Positions 8,311 to 16,525 are shown, counted from the stretch's first letter. The stretch: DNA of 26,766 nt from JAAYGT01 sp050252075 (GCA_050252075.1 JBFWLP010000041.1:1-26766), one strand, 5' to 3'. Program-made: numbers and translations. Notes: generated by a model not told the origin, from the letters alone.

Positions 8311-9399
8311 ATGTTGAAGAAAGCACTGGCCATGGCCGGAATGATGTTGCTTGCCGGCCAGGCCGCCGCGCAATCGCCGGCCGACATCGCCAAGGAACGT
8401 TTGCAGCCTTACCGTGAATTGCCGAAGTTTGTGGCCCCCGGCCCCGCCTTCGATGCCAAGGCCTGTATGGCCGGCAAGAAAGTCATGAGCATTCCGAACT
8501 CCAGCGCCAACCCGTTCGTCAAGAACATCAACAACGCCATGAAAGGCGTTGCCGAAAAGGTTGGTTTTGAGTTCATGGAATGGCAGAACCAGGGCCAGCT
8601 TACCCAATGGGTGCAAGGCGTGAACTATGCCGTCGACAACAAGTTTGACCTGATCGACATGATCGGCGGCACCGACCCCAAAGTGCTGGGCCCGCAAATC
8701 AAACGCGCCCAGGACGCCGGCATCATTGCCGTAGCCTCGCACTACTCGGGCTTCGAGCAAGCCGTGCCCAACAACGTTGAAACCGTACCCATCGACTACC
8801 GCAAGGCCGGCCAGCTGATCGCCGACTGGGCCATCATGGATACCCAAGGCAAGGCCAACGCTCTTGTCATTATTTCGAGCGAAGTATTCTCGACCGGATC
8901 GATGGTTGAAGGCATCAAGGCCGAGTTCGCCGAAGTGTGCCCGGATTGCAAGTACAAGATCCAGAACGTTCCGGTGAATGACTGGTCCACCAAAATTCAG
9001 CCCACGGTACAGGCCGAGCTGCTTCGCGACTCCACCATCAACTATGTTCTGCCCATTTACGACAGCATGTCGCAGTTCATTGTTCCGGCCATCACCCTGA
9101 CCGGCAAGCAGGACAGCGTGAAGATCGCCACCTTCAACGGTACTCCGTTCGTCATTGGACTGATCCAGCAAGGCAAAGTTGAAATGGATATCGGCGAGAA
9201 CCTGGACTGGATTGCCCACGCCGTGCTCGACGCCGAAATGCGCATGCTGTGCGGACTGGACAAAATCAAAGACCCCAAGATCCCCTTCTTCATCTTTGAC
9301 AAGAACAATGCCAACACCGCCGGCACACCGCCCCAGCTGTCCACGGGCTACGGTGACGCTTACGTAGAAGGCTACAACAAGCTGTGGAAGCTTCAATGA
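8311..9399 (+). CDS. CUT2-type ABC transporter, periplasmic substrate-binding protein
   Basis: From ATG 8311 (AAGGGG just upstream) the protein is 362 residues and starts with a signal peptide MLKKALAMAGMMLLAGQAAA ending near AAAQ. A longer frame from 8281 lacks a good start. The mature part has the type-I periplasmic binding fold of ribose/galactose binders (VMSIPNSSANPFVKNINNAM, IDMIGGTDPKVLGPQIKRAQDAGI). It should capture the substrate in the periplasm and deliver it to the ATPase/permease encoded next. Context between an allantoinase and ureidoglycolate lyase suggests a ureide rather than a sugar ligand (inference). The stop overlaps the next start as ATGA. Confidence 0.92.
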   Translation: MLKKALAMAGMMLLAGQAAAQSPADIAKERLQPYRELPKFVAPGPAFDAKACMAGKKVMSIPNSSANPFVKNINNAMKGVAEKVGFEFMEWQNQGQLTQWVQGVNYAVDNKFDLIDMIGGTDPKVLGPQIKRAQDAGIIAVASHYSGFEQAVPNNVETVPIDYRKAGQLIADWAIMDTQGKANALVIISSEVFSTGSMVEGIKAEFAEVCPDCKYKIQNVPVNDWSTKIQPTVQAELLRDSTINYVLPIYDSMSQFIVPAITLTGKQDSVKIATFNGTPFVIGLIQQGKVEMDIGENLDWIAHAVLDAEMRMLCGLDKIKDPKIPFFIFDKNNANTAGTPPQLSTGYGDAYVEGYNKLWKLQ

Positions 9400-10967
9400 G
9401 TGTCGGTACACCTGCCAACGCCGGGGCCGCGTCCACACCGCTGCTGAAGATAGAAAATCTATCCAAGCATTTCGGTGGGGCGCGAGCCCTGAACCAGGCC
9501 CACCTGATCGTCAATCGCCAGGAAGTGCATGGCCTGCTGGGCCATAACGGCTCGGGGAAGTCGACCCTGATCAAAACCCTGGCCGGCTTTCACGCCCCCG
9601 ACCCGGGCGCGCGCATGTGGTTCAACGGCAAGCCCGTTTCGCTGCCCATGCCCTCGGGCGGGGCACGCGAGCTGGGCATCAGCTTCGTGCACCAGCATCT
9701 GGGCATTCTGCCGTCGCTGACAGTTCTGGAAAACCTGCTGCTGGGCGACCTGGCTACCGAAAACCGCTGGAAAATCAACTGGCAGAAGGAAGCCAAGCTG
9801 GCCAGGGAGCTGCTTGAACGCTACCAGATCCCCATCGACCCGGACACCACAGTCTATGACATCAGCCCCGTGGAACGCGCCCTGCTCGCCATCGTGCGCG
9901 CCTTTCGCGACCTGGGCAAAGTGGATAACGCCGGCCTGCTCATTCTGGATGAGCCCACCCCGTTCCTGCCGCGCAAAGACGTTCAGCGCCTGTTTGCCCT
10001 GGTACGGCAAGTGGTCGCCGACGGTGCCGGCGTCATTTTCGTGTCGCACGATATTGACGAAGTGCTGGAGATCACCGACCGGGCCACCGTGCTTCGCGAC
10101 GGCGAGGTTGCCGGCACCTTCGAAACCCGCCAGGCCGGCAAAGACGACATTGTCGCCATGATCGTGGGCCACCACCTGGAACGGGAGGCCAAGCCCGCGT
10201 CGGCCCGGCAAACGCAAACCGCCCTGCAGGTCAAGCAGTTAAGCGGCGCCATCGTGCAAAACGTGAACCTGACAGTCGCCAAAGGCGAAATCATCGGCCT
10301 GACCGGCCTGATCGGGTCGGGCTACGACGAAATTCCCTATTTGCTCTACGGTGCCAAGACCGCCCGGTCGGGCACGTTCACCCTGAACGGCACAACCTCC
10401 ATTCAGGGGAATATCGATCAAATGCGCCCCCAGCACGCCATTGAACAAGGCATGGTGCTGATTCCCGCCGATCGCCAGAACAACGCCGTCATCGGCAGCC
10501 TGAGCGTCACCGAGAACCTGAGCATGCCCGTTTACGAACGACTGGGCAGCCCGTGGGCCATTGCCGCCAACACCCTGGCCCGCAACGCCCGCCAACTGAT
10601 GGAATCGTTCGACGTTCGCCCGCGCGACGCCGAACTGGACATACAGAATTTTTCGGGTGGAAACCAGCAAAAAGCCGTCATGGCCAAATGGTTGCAGCTT
10701 GAACCTGCGCTGGTCTTGCTCGACGAGCCCACGCAAGGGGTGGATGTCGGCGCCCGCGAGCAACTGTTTGTCCATCTGCGCAATGCGGCCGCCAAAGGCG
10801 CCGCCATCGTCGTAGCCAGCTCAGACTTCGAGCAACTGGAAGCCTTGTGCGACCGCGTGCTTGTCTTTGATCGCGGCCAGATCGTGTCCGAGCTGCATGG
10901 CGACGACGTCACCAAGAACACCATCGCCGAACATTGCTTCGGCGCCGAGAAAACAAACGCTGCATGA
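9396..10967 (+). CDS. CUT2-type ABC transporter, double ATP-binding subunit
   Basis: ATG 9396 overlaps the binding-protein stop (ATGA), preferred over a GTG at 9384. The 523 residues hold two fused ATPase domains as in RbsA/MglA. Domain 1 has Walker A GHNGSGKST (49-57) and Walker B LLILDEPT, but its signature region reads DISPVERALLAIVRA instead of LSGGQ. Domain 2 has a degenerate Walker A (GLIGSGYDE, no Lys), a good signature FSGGNQQK and Walker B LVLLDEPTQGVD. One composite nucleotide site should therefore be competent and the other not. It powers the permease from the cytoplasmic face. Confidence 0.94.
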   Translation: MSVGTPANAGAASTPLLKIENLSKHFGGARALNQAHLIVNRQEVHGLLGHNGSGKSTLIKTLAGFHAPDPGARMWFNGKPVSLPMPSGGARELGISFVHQHLGILPSLTVLENLLLGDLATENRWKINWQKEAKLARELLERYQIPIDPDTTVYDISPVERALLAIVRAFRDLGKVDNAGLLILDEPTPFLPRKDVQRLFALVRQVVADGAGVIFVSHDIDEVLEITDRATVLRDGEVAGTFETRQAGKDDIVAMIVGHHLEREAKPASARQTQTALQVKQLSGAIVQNVNLTVAKGEIIGLTGLIGSGYDEIPYLLYGAKTARSGTFTLNGTTSIQGNIDQMRPQHAIEQGMVLIPADRQNNAVIGSLSVTENLSMPVYERLGSPWAIAANTLARNARQLMESFDVRPRDAELDIQNFSGGNQQKAVMAKWLQLEPALVLLDEPTQGVDVGAREQLFVHLRNAAAKGAAIVVASSDFEQLEALCDRVLVFDRGQIVSELHGDDVTKNTIAEHCFGAEKTNAA

Positions 10968-10986
10968 TGTTGCAACGGGGATTGAC

Positions 10987-11994
10987 ATGAATTCGGAAGC
11001 AAACGCTGTAAAAAACACCGGCTCTAAAGCAGCCCAAAACGGCGGCACCGCGCTGCAACTGGAAAAGTACGGACTGGTCATCGTCTGGCTGTTCACCATC
11101 GCCTTCTTCGGCTGGCTGCGGCCCGACAGTTTTCTGAACTGGGCAACCTTTTCCACCATGTTCGGCTCCCAGGCCGTTCTGGTCATCGTCACGCTGGGCC
11201 TGATCATTCCGCTGACCTCGGGCGACTTCGACCTGTCCATCGCCAGCATTCTTACGCTCAGCTCCATGATGATCGCCGTCATGAACGTGAACATGGGCAT
11301 CGACCTGATATGGTGCATCGTTGCCGTACTTGCCATGGCACTGGTCACGGGATTGGCCAACGGCTTTTTCACCGTGTACTTTCGCATCCACTCGCTGATC
11401 GTCACCCTGGGCATCGGCACGTTTCTGCACGGCATTACCTTGTGGATCAGCGACTCCATGACCATCAGCGGCGTGGATAACCGGCTGATCGAAGCGGTGA
11501 TCGCCTCGCGGTTTCTGGGCATTCCCCTGGCCTTCTACTACGCACTCGTGATCTGCTTTGTGTCCTGGTACGTATTTACCTACACCGCCGTGGGACGCCG
11601 CCTGCTGTTCGTGGGCCGGGGCCGCGAAGTGGCCCGCCTGAGCGGCATCAACGTTGACCGCGTACGCTGGGGCGCACTGGTTGCCTCGGCCCTGTTCGGC
11701 GCCCTGGGCGGCGTGGTGTACACCGGCACCACCGGCGCGGCCGACCCCTCGTCGGGCATGTCATTCCTGATGCCGGCATTTGCGGCCTCGTTCCTGGGCG
11801 CCACCTGCATCAACCCCGGCCGGTTCAACCCCTGGGGCTCGATGCTTGCCGTGTACTTCCTGATCACCGGCATTACCGGGCTTTCCGTACTGGGCATCAG
11901 CACCTTTGTGCAAGACCTGTTCTACGGTGCCGCCCTGGTCATCGCCGTAACGTTGTCGCAACTGGTACGCGGCCGCCAGGAACGTGCCCAATAA
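10987..11994 (+). CDS. CUT2-type ABC transporter, permease
   Basis: The 335-residue membrane protein starts at ATG 10987, 19 bp after the ATPase gene; the frame is open further upstream but overlaps it. Eight to ten hydrophobic helices are visible, with the RbsC-family motifs LGLIIPLTSGDFDLSIASI, IVTLGIGTFLHGI and the cytoplasmic loop GRRLLFVGRGREVARLSGI. It forms the homodimeric or pseudo-dimeric channel of the transporter. A single permease gene is usual for ribose-type systems. The N-terminal 25 residues are polar and precede the first helix. Confidence 0.93.
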   Translation: MNSEANAVKNTGSKAAQNGGTALQLEKYGLVIVWLFTIAFFGWLRPDSFLNWATFSTMFGSQAVLVIVTLGLIIPLTSGDFDLSIASILTLSSMMIAVMNVNMGIDLIWCIVAVLAMALVTGLANGFFTVYFRIHSLIVTLGIGTFLHGITLWISDSMTISGVDNRLIEAVIASRFLGIPLAFYYALVICFVSWYVFTYTAVGRRLLFVGRGREVARLSGINVDRVRWGALVASALFGALGGVVYTGTTGAADPSSGMSFLMPAFAASFLGATCINPGRFNPWGSMLAVYFLITGITGLSVLGISTFVQDLFYGAALVIAVTLSQLVRGRQERAQ

Positions 11995-12027
11995 CAGCCA
12001 TCGCTATACTTTTCAACGGAACCCGCA

Positions 12028-12546
12028 ATGAACCACCCGGCGCCGCACCGCTTGACGCTCGAACCCATCGACGCACCCACCTTCGCACCCTTTGGCCATG
12101 TATTCGGCCCAACGGGCGATGCGGGGCGCCGGGACCACTTCAACGTGATTGAAAACCGCCGGCCCCAGGCCCGCATCAACCTGGCGCAAGTGCAGGCCGA
12201 CGACCGTCGCGGCGCCGACAGCATTACCTTGTGCCGGCTGGAAAGGCATCCCGGCTCCAGCCAAAGCTTTTTTCCGCAAGATGTTGACAGCTACCTGGTG
12301 GTCGTTTGCGACAACGGCCCCGACGATCGCCCCCTTCTGACCACCGCACGCGCATTCCGCGTGCCCGGCCATACCGGCGTTACCTACAAGCCCAATGTCT
12401 GGCACGCCGGCATCAGCGTTCTGGAAGGCGGACGGAACTTTCTGGTGGTGATTTATGAAGACGGCACCCCAGGCGACTGCGAATTCGTGGATATCGCAGA
12501 CATTTGTGTCGACATTTCCCGGGCGAACCACGTTTCACAAGGATAA
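12028..12546 (+). CDS. allA: Ureidoglycolate lyase (AllA family)
   Basis: The 172-residue protein has the AllA length and hallmarks: LTLEPIDAPTFAPFGHVF at the N-terminus, LERHPGSSQSFFPQD in the middle, and a cupin-like YKPNVWHAGISVL containing the conserved His. AllA cleaves (S)-ureidoglycolate to glyoxylate and urea, the last step of allantoate use via allantoicase or AllC/E. It lies 33 bp after the permease. With the allantoinase at the operon's start it brackets the ureide pathway, but no allantoicase or allantoate amidohydrolase is in the window. Confidence 0.88.
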   Translation: MNHPAPHRLTLEPIDAPTFAPFGHVFGPTGDAGRRDHFNVIENRRPQARINLAQVQADDRRGADSITLCRLERHPGSSQSFFPQDVDSYLVVVCDNGPDDRPLLTTARAFRVPGHTGVTYKPNVWHAGISVLEGGRNFLVVIYEDGTPGDCEFVDIADICVDISRANHVSQG

Positions 12547-12583
12547 CCTCGGCTAAAATGGAACGATAATTCGTCTATTGCGC

Positions 12584-12605
12584 GGCGCCCTGGAGCGCCC
12601 TTTTT
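12584..12605 (+). terminator. Hairpin with T-run between allA and gntR
   Basis: GGCGC (12584-12588) pairs with GCGCC (12595-12599) around a 6-nt loop and is followed by C and TTTTT. It ends four bases before the annotated gntR ATG, so it could attenuate read-through into the regulator gene. Confidence 0.45.
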
Positions 12606-12609
12606 ATGT

Positions 12610-13347
12610 ATGGCTGCAGAAGTTCACACCCAAAAGGGGACAAAAATTAATACCACGCCGTCACAACGCGTGCCGCGTGAGCACAAGGTTGACCTGGAAG
12701 AACGCATGTATGAAAGGCTCGTTACCGCCATCATCGGCAAAATTCTTCGCCCCGGGGAACATGTGAATGAAATGCAGCTGGCGGTGGCCAACGGGCTGTC
12801 CCGCCCCCGTGTGCGCCGCGTGCTGGAACGGCTGGAAATCGAGGGCGTGATCGAATTCAAACTGAATCGGGGAGCATTCATTTCCCGCCCCTCGGTGAAA
12901 GAGGCCCTGGACGTTTTCGAAGCCCGGGTTCACATTGAATCGATCTTGTTCCGCCTGGCCTGCGAACGCACCACCCCGCACGACATCAAACGGCTGCGCC
13001 ATCACACCGCGCTGGAGCGCGAAGCGTTCAAAAAGGGCAAGGCCGACTACAACCAGATTGCCGGCCATTTTCATGTACTGGTGGCCGAAATTGTCGACAA
13101 CAAAATCATACTGGACACCATCAAACGCCTGATTCACCGCGTTTGCCTGATCCAGTCGCTGTACGAAACCGAACGTGCCGTGCTTTGCCTGGTAGACGAA
13201 CACGAACGCCTGGTCGACCTGATCGAAGCCCGCGACGCCGACAGCTGCATCGCCGAGCTAGTGCATCACTGCGAGCACATCAAGGCCAGCCTGGACCTTA
13301 CCGACCAGCGGCACCAGAAGACGAATATCTATCAGATGATTGTGTAG
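12610..13347 (+). CDS. GntR-family transcriptional regulator, FCD subfamily
   Basis: The protein is up to 245 residues. The winged helix-turn-helix lies at about residues 30-95 (MYERLVTAIIGKILRPGEHV, LAVANGLSRPRVRRVLERLE, VIEFKLNRGAFISRP), followed by an all-helical FCD ligand domain with metal-type histidines (AGHFHVLVAE, later VDEHERL). It closes the ureide operon, so it is the likely repressor, sensing a pathway intermediate and binding the palindrome at 7300-7319. The start is uncertain: ATG 12610 abuts a terminator-like hairpin and has no Shine-Dalgarno, while GTG 12670 would still leave the whole DNA-binding domain. Confidence 0.9.
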   Translation: MAAEVHTQKGTKINTTPSQRVPREHKVDLEERMYERLVTAIIGKILRPGEHVNEMQLAVANGLSRPRVRRVLERLEIEGVIEFKLNRGAFISRPSVKEALDVFEARVHIESILFRLACERTTPHDIKRLRHHTALEREAFKKGKADYNQIAGHFHVLVAEIVDNKIILDTIKRLIHRVCLIQSLYETERAVLCLVDEHERLVDLIEARDADSCIAELVHHCEHIKASLDLTDQRHQKTNIYQMIV

Positions 13348-13404
13348 ACGGGCGGGTGGCGTAATACACCAGAATTACCGTCAAGGACGCCCGTGAAATC
13401 CCAA

Positions 13405-13482
13405 ATTTACGTCGCCTGATTCCGTAATTTACGTCACCTGATTCCGAGATTTACGTAACTGAATTCCCGGATTTACGTAACC
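13405..13482. repeat. 22-bp tandem repeat, 3.5 copies
   Basis: Copies begin at 13405, 13427, 13449 and 13471 (last partial). The unit begins ATTTACGT and continues as in ATTTACGTCACCTGATTCCG; copies 3 and 4 carry TTACGTAA. The array lies between the converging 3' ends of two GntR genes, so it is not in a promoter position. Directly repeated sites of this kind occur at IS21-family ends, so a relic of such an end is one explanation; no transposase is present. Confidence 0.8.
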
Positions 13483-13483
13483 A

Positions 13484-14167
13484 CTAGGCAATGCGTCGGG
13501 TGATCGTTTCCAGAAACGACTCAACGTGCTTGCGCGCGCTTTCGGCGGCGGCGTCGGGATCACGCTGCTGAATGGCATGCAGAATTTCCCAGTGCTCCCG
13601 GCCTACGGGAACGTGGCGTTGCGGCTCACGCATGGAAATCACCCAGTAGCGCAATGATCTGTCGTACAGCGTGGAAAGGATGTCGGCCAGTACGCTATTG
13701 CACGCCGCTTTGGATATCAGCTGATGAAACTGGCGCCCGAGCGCCAGCCGTTCCGCGGCATCGCCCCGCGCACTGGCCGAATCGCTGCGTTCAAGCAGCG
13801 CCGTCATTGCAACAATGTCTTCCTTGGTGGCGCGAACCGCCGCCAGCCGGGCGCACAGCACCTCGTTGCACAGCCGAACTTCAGTAAGCTGAAGAATTTC
13901 ATCCAGCGACAGCGGCTTGACCATACTGCCTTTGCGCGGAACGATTTCCACCAGGCCTTCATGCATCAGCCGGCGCAGCGCAATATGCACCGGCGTTCGA
14001 CCAATGCCAAGCTGGCTGCAAAGGGTTAGCTCGTTCAGGTAATCGCCCGGCGCAAAATTCAGGCTCATGATTTCCTGCTTAATACGCTGGTAAGCGGCCT
14101 CTTGCATGGGCAGCTTAGCGGCAGACGCCGTTGCCTGGGTTGATGTTGTATGGGTGAACTTGCGCAT
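13484..14167 (-). CDS. GntR-family transcriptional regulator, FCD subfamily
   Basis: The 227-residue protein starts at ATG 14167. Helix-turn-helix at about residues 22-92 (AYQRIKQEIMSLNFAPGDYL, LGIGRTPVHIALRRLMHEGLVE, PRKGSMVKPLS), then an FCD domain with LGRQFHQLISKA and REHWEILHAI. It is divergent from the solute-binding genes at 14298-16437, and the 130-bp gap contains a promoter with an overlapping palindrome. It is probably a ligand-responsive repressor of those genes. It differs clearly from the other GntR protein nearby, so this is not a recent duplication. Confidence 0.92.
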   Translation of the reverse strand: MRKFTHTTSTQATASAAKLPMQEAAYQRIKQEIMSLNFAPGDYLNELTLCSQLGIGRTPVHIALRRLMHEGLVEIVPRKGSMVKPLSLDEILQLTEVRLCNEVLCARLAAVRATKEDIVAMTALLERSDSASARGDAAERLALGRQFHQLISKAACNSVLADILSTLYDRSLRYWVISMREPQRHVPVGREHWEILHAIQQRDPDAAAESARKHVESFLETITRRIA

Positions 14168-14221
14168 GTCGAAGGGATTCTAGCATTCCCGGCGCACCGG
14201 CTCGGCAGCGACGGATCGTCG

Positions 14222-14251
14222 TTGACAAGCCGTAATCACGCACGGTAATCT
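14222..14251 (+). promoter_or_regulatory. Promoter of the 14298 gene
   Basis: A perfect TTGACA (14222-14227) is followed after 18 bp by TAATCT (14246-14251), which matches the three most conserved -10 bases. The predicted start lies in or just after the palindrome at 14251-14264. Confidence 0.45.
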
Positions 14252-14264
14252 GTGATGTATCACA
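14251..14264. promoter_or_regulatory. Operator-like palindrome TGTGATGTATCACA
   Basis: TGTGAT and ATCACA are perfect 6-bp arms with GT between. The site covers the expected transcription start of the 14298 gene and lies 84 bp from the GntR start, an ideal place for repression by that regulator. Confidence 0.5.
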
Positions 14265-14297
14265 TGAATATCAGAATACTGCAAGGCTGGAAACGAC

Positions 14298-15035
14298 ATG
14301 CACGCCAATACCCCCTACACCAATGAACTCGCCCCGTCCGGAACGCTGCGGGCGGCACTGAACATGGGTAATCCCGTGCTGGCCCACTACACCGGCCAGC
14401 CACAACAGCCCGCCGGGGTCAGTGTGGATTTATCGGCAGAGTTCGCCAAATCGCTCGGGGTTGCGGTAACGTTTTTGTGCTTCCCCACCGCCGCAGACTC
14501 TGTGCGCGCCGTTCAGAACGGAGACGCCGACATTGGCTTCATGGCGATCGACCCAAAACGTTCCGAAGGCATCCACTTCAGCGCGCCTTATGTACAAATA
14601 GAAGGCTCGTACGTGGTTCCCAACGACTCACCCATTACCTCGAACGAGCAGGTAGACCAGGCCGGCCATCGCCTGGTGGTGGGTGCGGCCAGCGCCTACG
14701 ATCTGTTCCTTACCCGTCATATACAGCATGCTGAACTTGTGCGGGTTCCGCTTTCCGAACAGGTCATTGAAACCTTGCTGCAATCGGGGTACACCGCCGG
14801 CGCCGGCGTGCGGCAGCAGCTTGAGGCCGAAGCGGCACGTGTGGGCCGCGTTCGATTACTGGATGGCGGCTTCATGGTCATTAACCAGGCCTGCGCCATA
14901 TCGGCAAAGCACAGCCACCCAACCCAACAGTTCCTGAATGCATTTGTCGAATCTATGAAAGCCTCGGGTTTTGTTGCCCGGGCATTGTCACGCCACGGAA
15001 TCCAGGGGGCAAAAGTCGCCCCGCTCGTTTCATGA
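14298..15035 (+). CDS. Family-3 (amino-acid type) solute-binding domain protein without signal peptide
   Basis: The 245 residues fit the type-II periplasmic binding fold: SGTLRAALNMGNPVL at the start, VSVDLSAEFAKSLGVAVTFL, GDADIGFMAIDPKRSEGIHF and SAPYVQIEGSYVVP. These are typical of ABC amino-acid binders. However, no signal peptide precedes the domain: the first ~15 residues are polar, and no in-frame start upstream would add one. It may act in the cytoplasm as a ligand sensor or buffer, or be exported by another route. It is first in a likely operon with a Bug receptor, divergent from a GntR regulator. Confidence 0.87.
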   Translation: MHANTPYTNELAPSGTLRAALNMGNPVLAHYTGQPQQPAGVSVDLSAEFAKSLGVAVTFLCFPTAADSVRAVQNGDADIGFMAIDPKRSEGIHFSAPYVQIEGSYVVPNDSPITSNEQVDQAGHRLVVGAASAYDLFLTRHIQHAELVRVPLSEQVIETLLQSGYTAGAGVRQQLEAEAARVGRVRLLDGGFMVINQACAISAKHSHPTQQFLNAFVESMKASGFVARALSRHGIQGAKVAPLVS

Positions 15036-15071
15036 ACATCGTGTTCCCGGGAACCACAAGGAGAGTCATCC

Positions 15072-16052
15072 ATGAAGATCAAAGCATTCGTTTTCGCAGG
15101 GGCCTTTCTGGCAACACTGCTGGGGCCCACCCACGTAGCCGTGGCACAAGACTACCCCAGCAAGCCCATACGGCTGGTTGTTCCCTTCGCCCCAGGGGGC
15201 GGAAACGATAACCTGGCACGACTGTTCGGCCAGAAGCTGTCGGAGTCCTGGGGCAGCCCCGTGGTTATCGAAAACAAACCCGGCGCCGGCACAACCATCG
15301 CCGCTGCCTACGTTGCCCGCGCCGAGCCCGACGGCTACACCCTGATGCTTTCTTCGATAGCCAGTCACGCGGTCAGCCCTAACTTGTACCGGAACCCGGG
15401 GTATAACCCGGTGAAAGATTTCACCCCGATTGCCATGCTGGGGGTTGCTCCGGTCATCATGGCAATCAACCCGTCGAGCAAGGCCAACACCGTGGCAGAC
15501 TTTATCGCCATGGCCAAGGCCGAGCCGGGGAAATACACCTACGCATCGGGCGGCATGGGCTCTGTAATGCATGTATCGGCCATGGTCTTCAGCCAGGAGG
15601 CCGGCGTTGACATGCTGCACGTGCCGTATCGCGGTGCCGGCCCCGCCTATGTGGCCCTGCTGGCGGGGGAAGTCGACGTTGTCATTGACACCGCCGCCGC
15701 CCTGATGCCCATGATCAACTCCAACAAAGTGCGCCCCCTGGCCATTGCCAGCGCCACGCGATCACCCGATGCGCCTCAAATTCCCACCTTCGCCGAAGCG
15801 GGCTTGCCCAACTACGAAGCCAATGGCTGGTACTCAATACACGGCCCCGCAGGCATACCGCCACAAATCGTGCAAAAGCTCAATCAGGAGCTCAATCGTA
15901 TAACTGCACTGCCCGATGTCACCGAGCGGCTGCGCCAACTGGGTACCCACACTGTAGCCAACAATAGCCCCGAGAACCTGAACGCCTTTGTGCAAAGCGA
16001 GTTGAATAAATACACCCAGGTCATCAAAGCCGCCGGCATCACGCCTGAATAA
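15072..16052 (+). CDS. Bug-family tripartite tricarboxylate transporter receptor (TctC-like)
   Basis: 326 residues with a strong Shine-Dalgarno (AAGGAGAG). A signal peptide ends near AVAQD, and the hallmark YPSKPIRLVVPFAPGGGND begins right after it. Further Bug motifs are VIENKPGAGTTIAA, DGYTLMLSS and MLHVPYRGAGPAYVALLAGEVD. Bug proteins bind carboxylates or other small polar molecules in the periplasm for TctAB permeases. No TctA or TctB gene is nearby, as is common for the many orphan Bug genes of Alcaligenaceae. The ligand is not predictable. Confidence 0.94.
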   Translation: MKIKAFVFAGAFLATLLGPTHVAVAQDYPSKPIRLVVPFAPGGGNDNLARLFGQKLSESWGSPVVIENKPGAGTTIAAAYVARAEPDGYTLMLSSIASHAVSPNLYRNPGYNPVKDFTPIAMLGVAPVIMAINPSSKANTVADFIAMAKAEPGKYTYASGGMGSVMHVSAMVFSQEAGVDMLHVPYRGAGPAYVALLAGEVDVVIDTAAALMPMINSNKVRPLAIASATRSPDAPQIPTFAEAGLPNYEANGWYSIHGPAGIPPQIVQKLNQELNRITALPDVTERLRQLGTHTVANNSPENLNAFVQSELNKYTQVIKAAGITPE

Positions 16053-16092
16053 ATCTCGTTTGCTGCCACCCCACCCTACACCGGAAAAACCC

Positions 16093-16437
16093 ATGCCCCC
16101 AGCCTCGCTGCAGTCACTGAATGCCCGTTATTTCTACATCGTTACGTTTGAAATCGACCCGGCCGATGAACCGCTATTCAATGAAATTTACGAAACAGAG
16201 CATGTCCCCAACATTCTGACCGTTGACGGCGTGCGGGGTGTTATGCGCTACCGCGACCACGCCCCCAACGAGCAGGGTTGGCTGGTGTACTCCGCCATGT
16301 ATTTCATTGACGAACCCGACTTACCCGATACAGACCGATGGAAAGAAAAGTCGGATCTGGGGCGATGGAAAACCGTGATACGTCCGCGACTCAAATCGCG
16401 GCACCGGCGTTTTGGCCAGATCAAACAAGTGGCTTGA
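16093..16437 (+). CDS. Small hypothetical protein, EthD/dimeric alpha-beta barrel-like
   Basis: ATG 16093 gives 114 residues; the frame opens earlier but without a good start. The pattern RYFYIVTFEIDP, FNEIYETEHVPNIL, VDGVRGVMRYRD resembles small ferredoxin-fold proteins of the EthD/ABM type, with the EHVPNIL histidine in the usual position. Such proteins bind or isomerise small metabolites. It ends the operon behind the Bug receptor, 40 bp downstream, so it may act on the same compound. Function is not established. Confidence 0.75.
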   Translation: MPPASLQSLNARYFYIVTFEIDPADEPLFNEIYETEHVPNILTVDGVRGVMRYRDHAPNEQGWLVYSAMYFIDEPDLPDTDRWKEKSDLGRWKTVIRPRLKSRHRRFGQIKQVA

Positions 16438-16525
16438 CATGCGGGGGGGATCACCGACACATTCCACCTGTCGATGTTCAAAGGCTCACGTGTGCCAGTA
16501 GGTTTGGGCAAGCGCCTAGAGGTTG

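Noticed and set aside
8275..9438. 387-residue minus-strand ORF
   Set aside because: It is the shadow of the binding-protein gene, which has a signal peptide, ribosome site and family motifs on the plus strand.
9459..10775. Several long minus-strand ORFs opposite the ABC ATPase
   Set aside because: All are antisense shadows of a gene with both ATPase domains in the plus frame.
13405..13482. CRISPR array
   Set aside because: The 22-bp units are contiguous with no spacers, few in number, and no cas genes are present.
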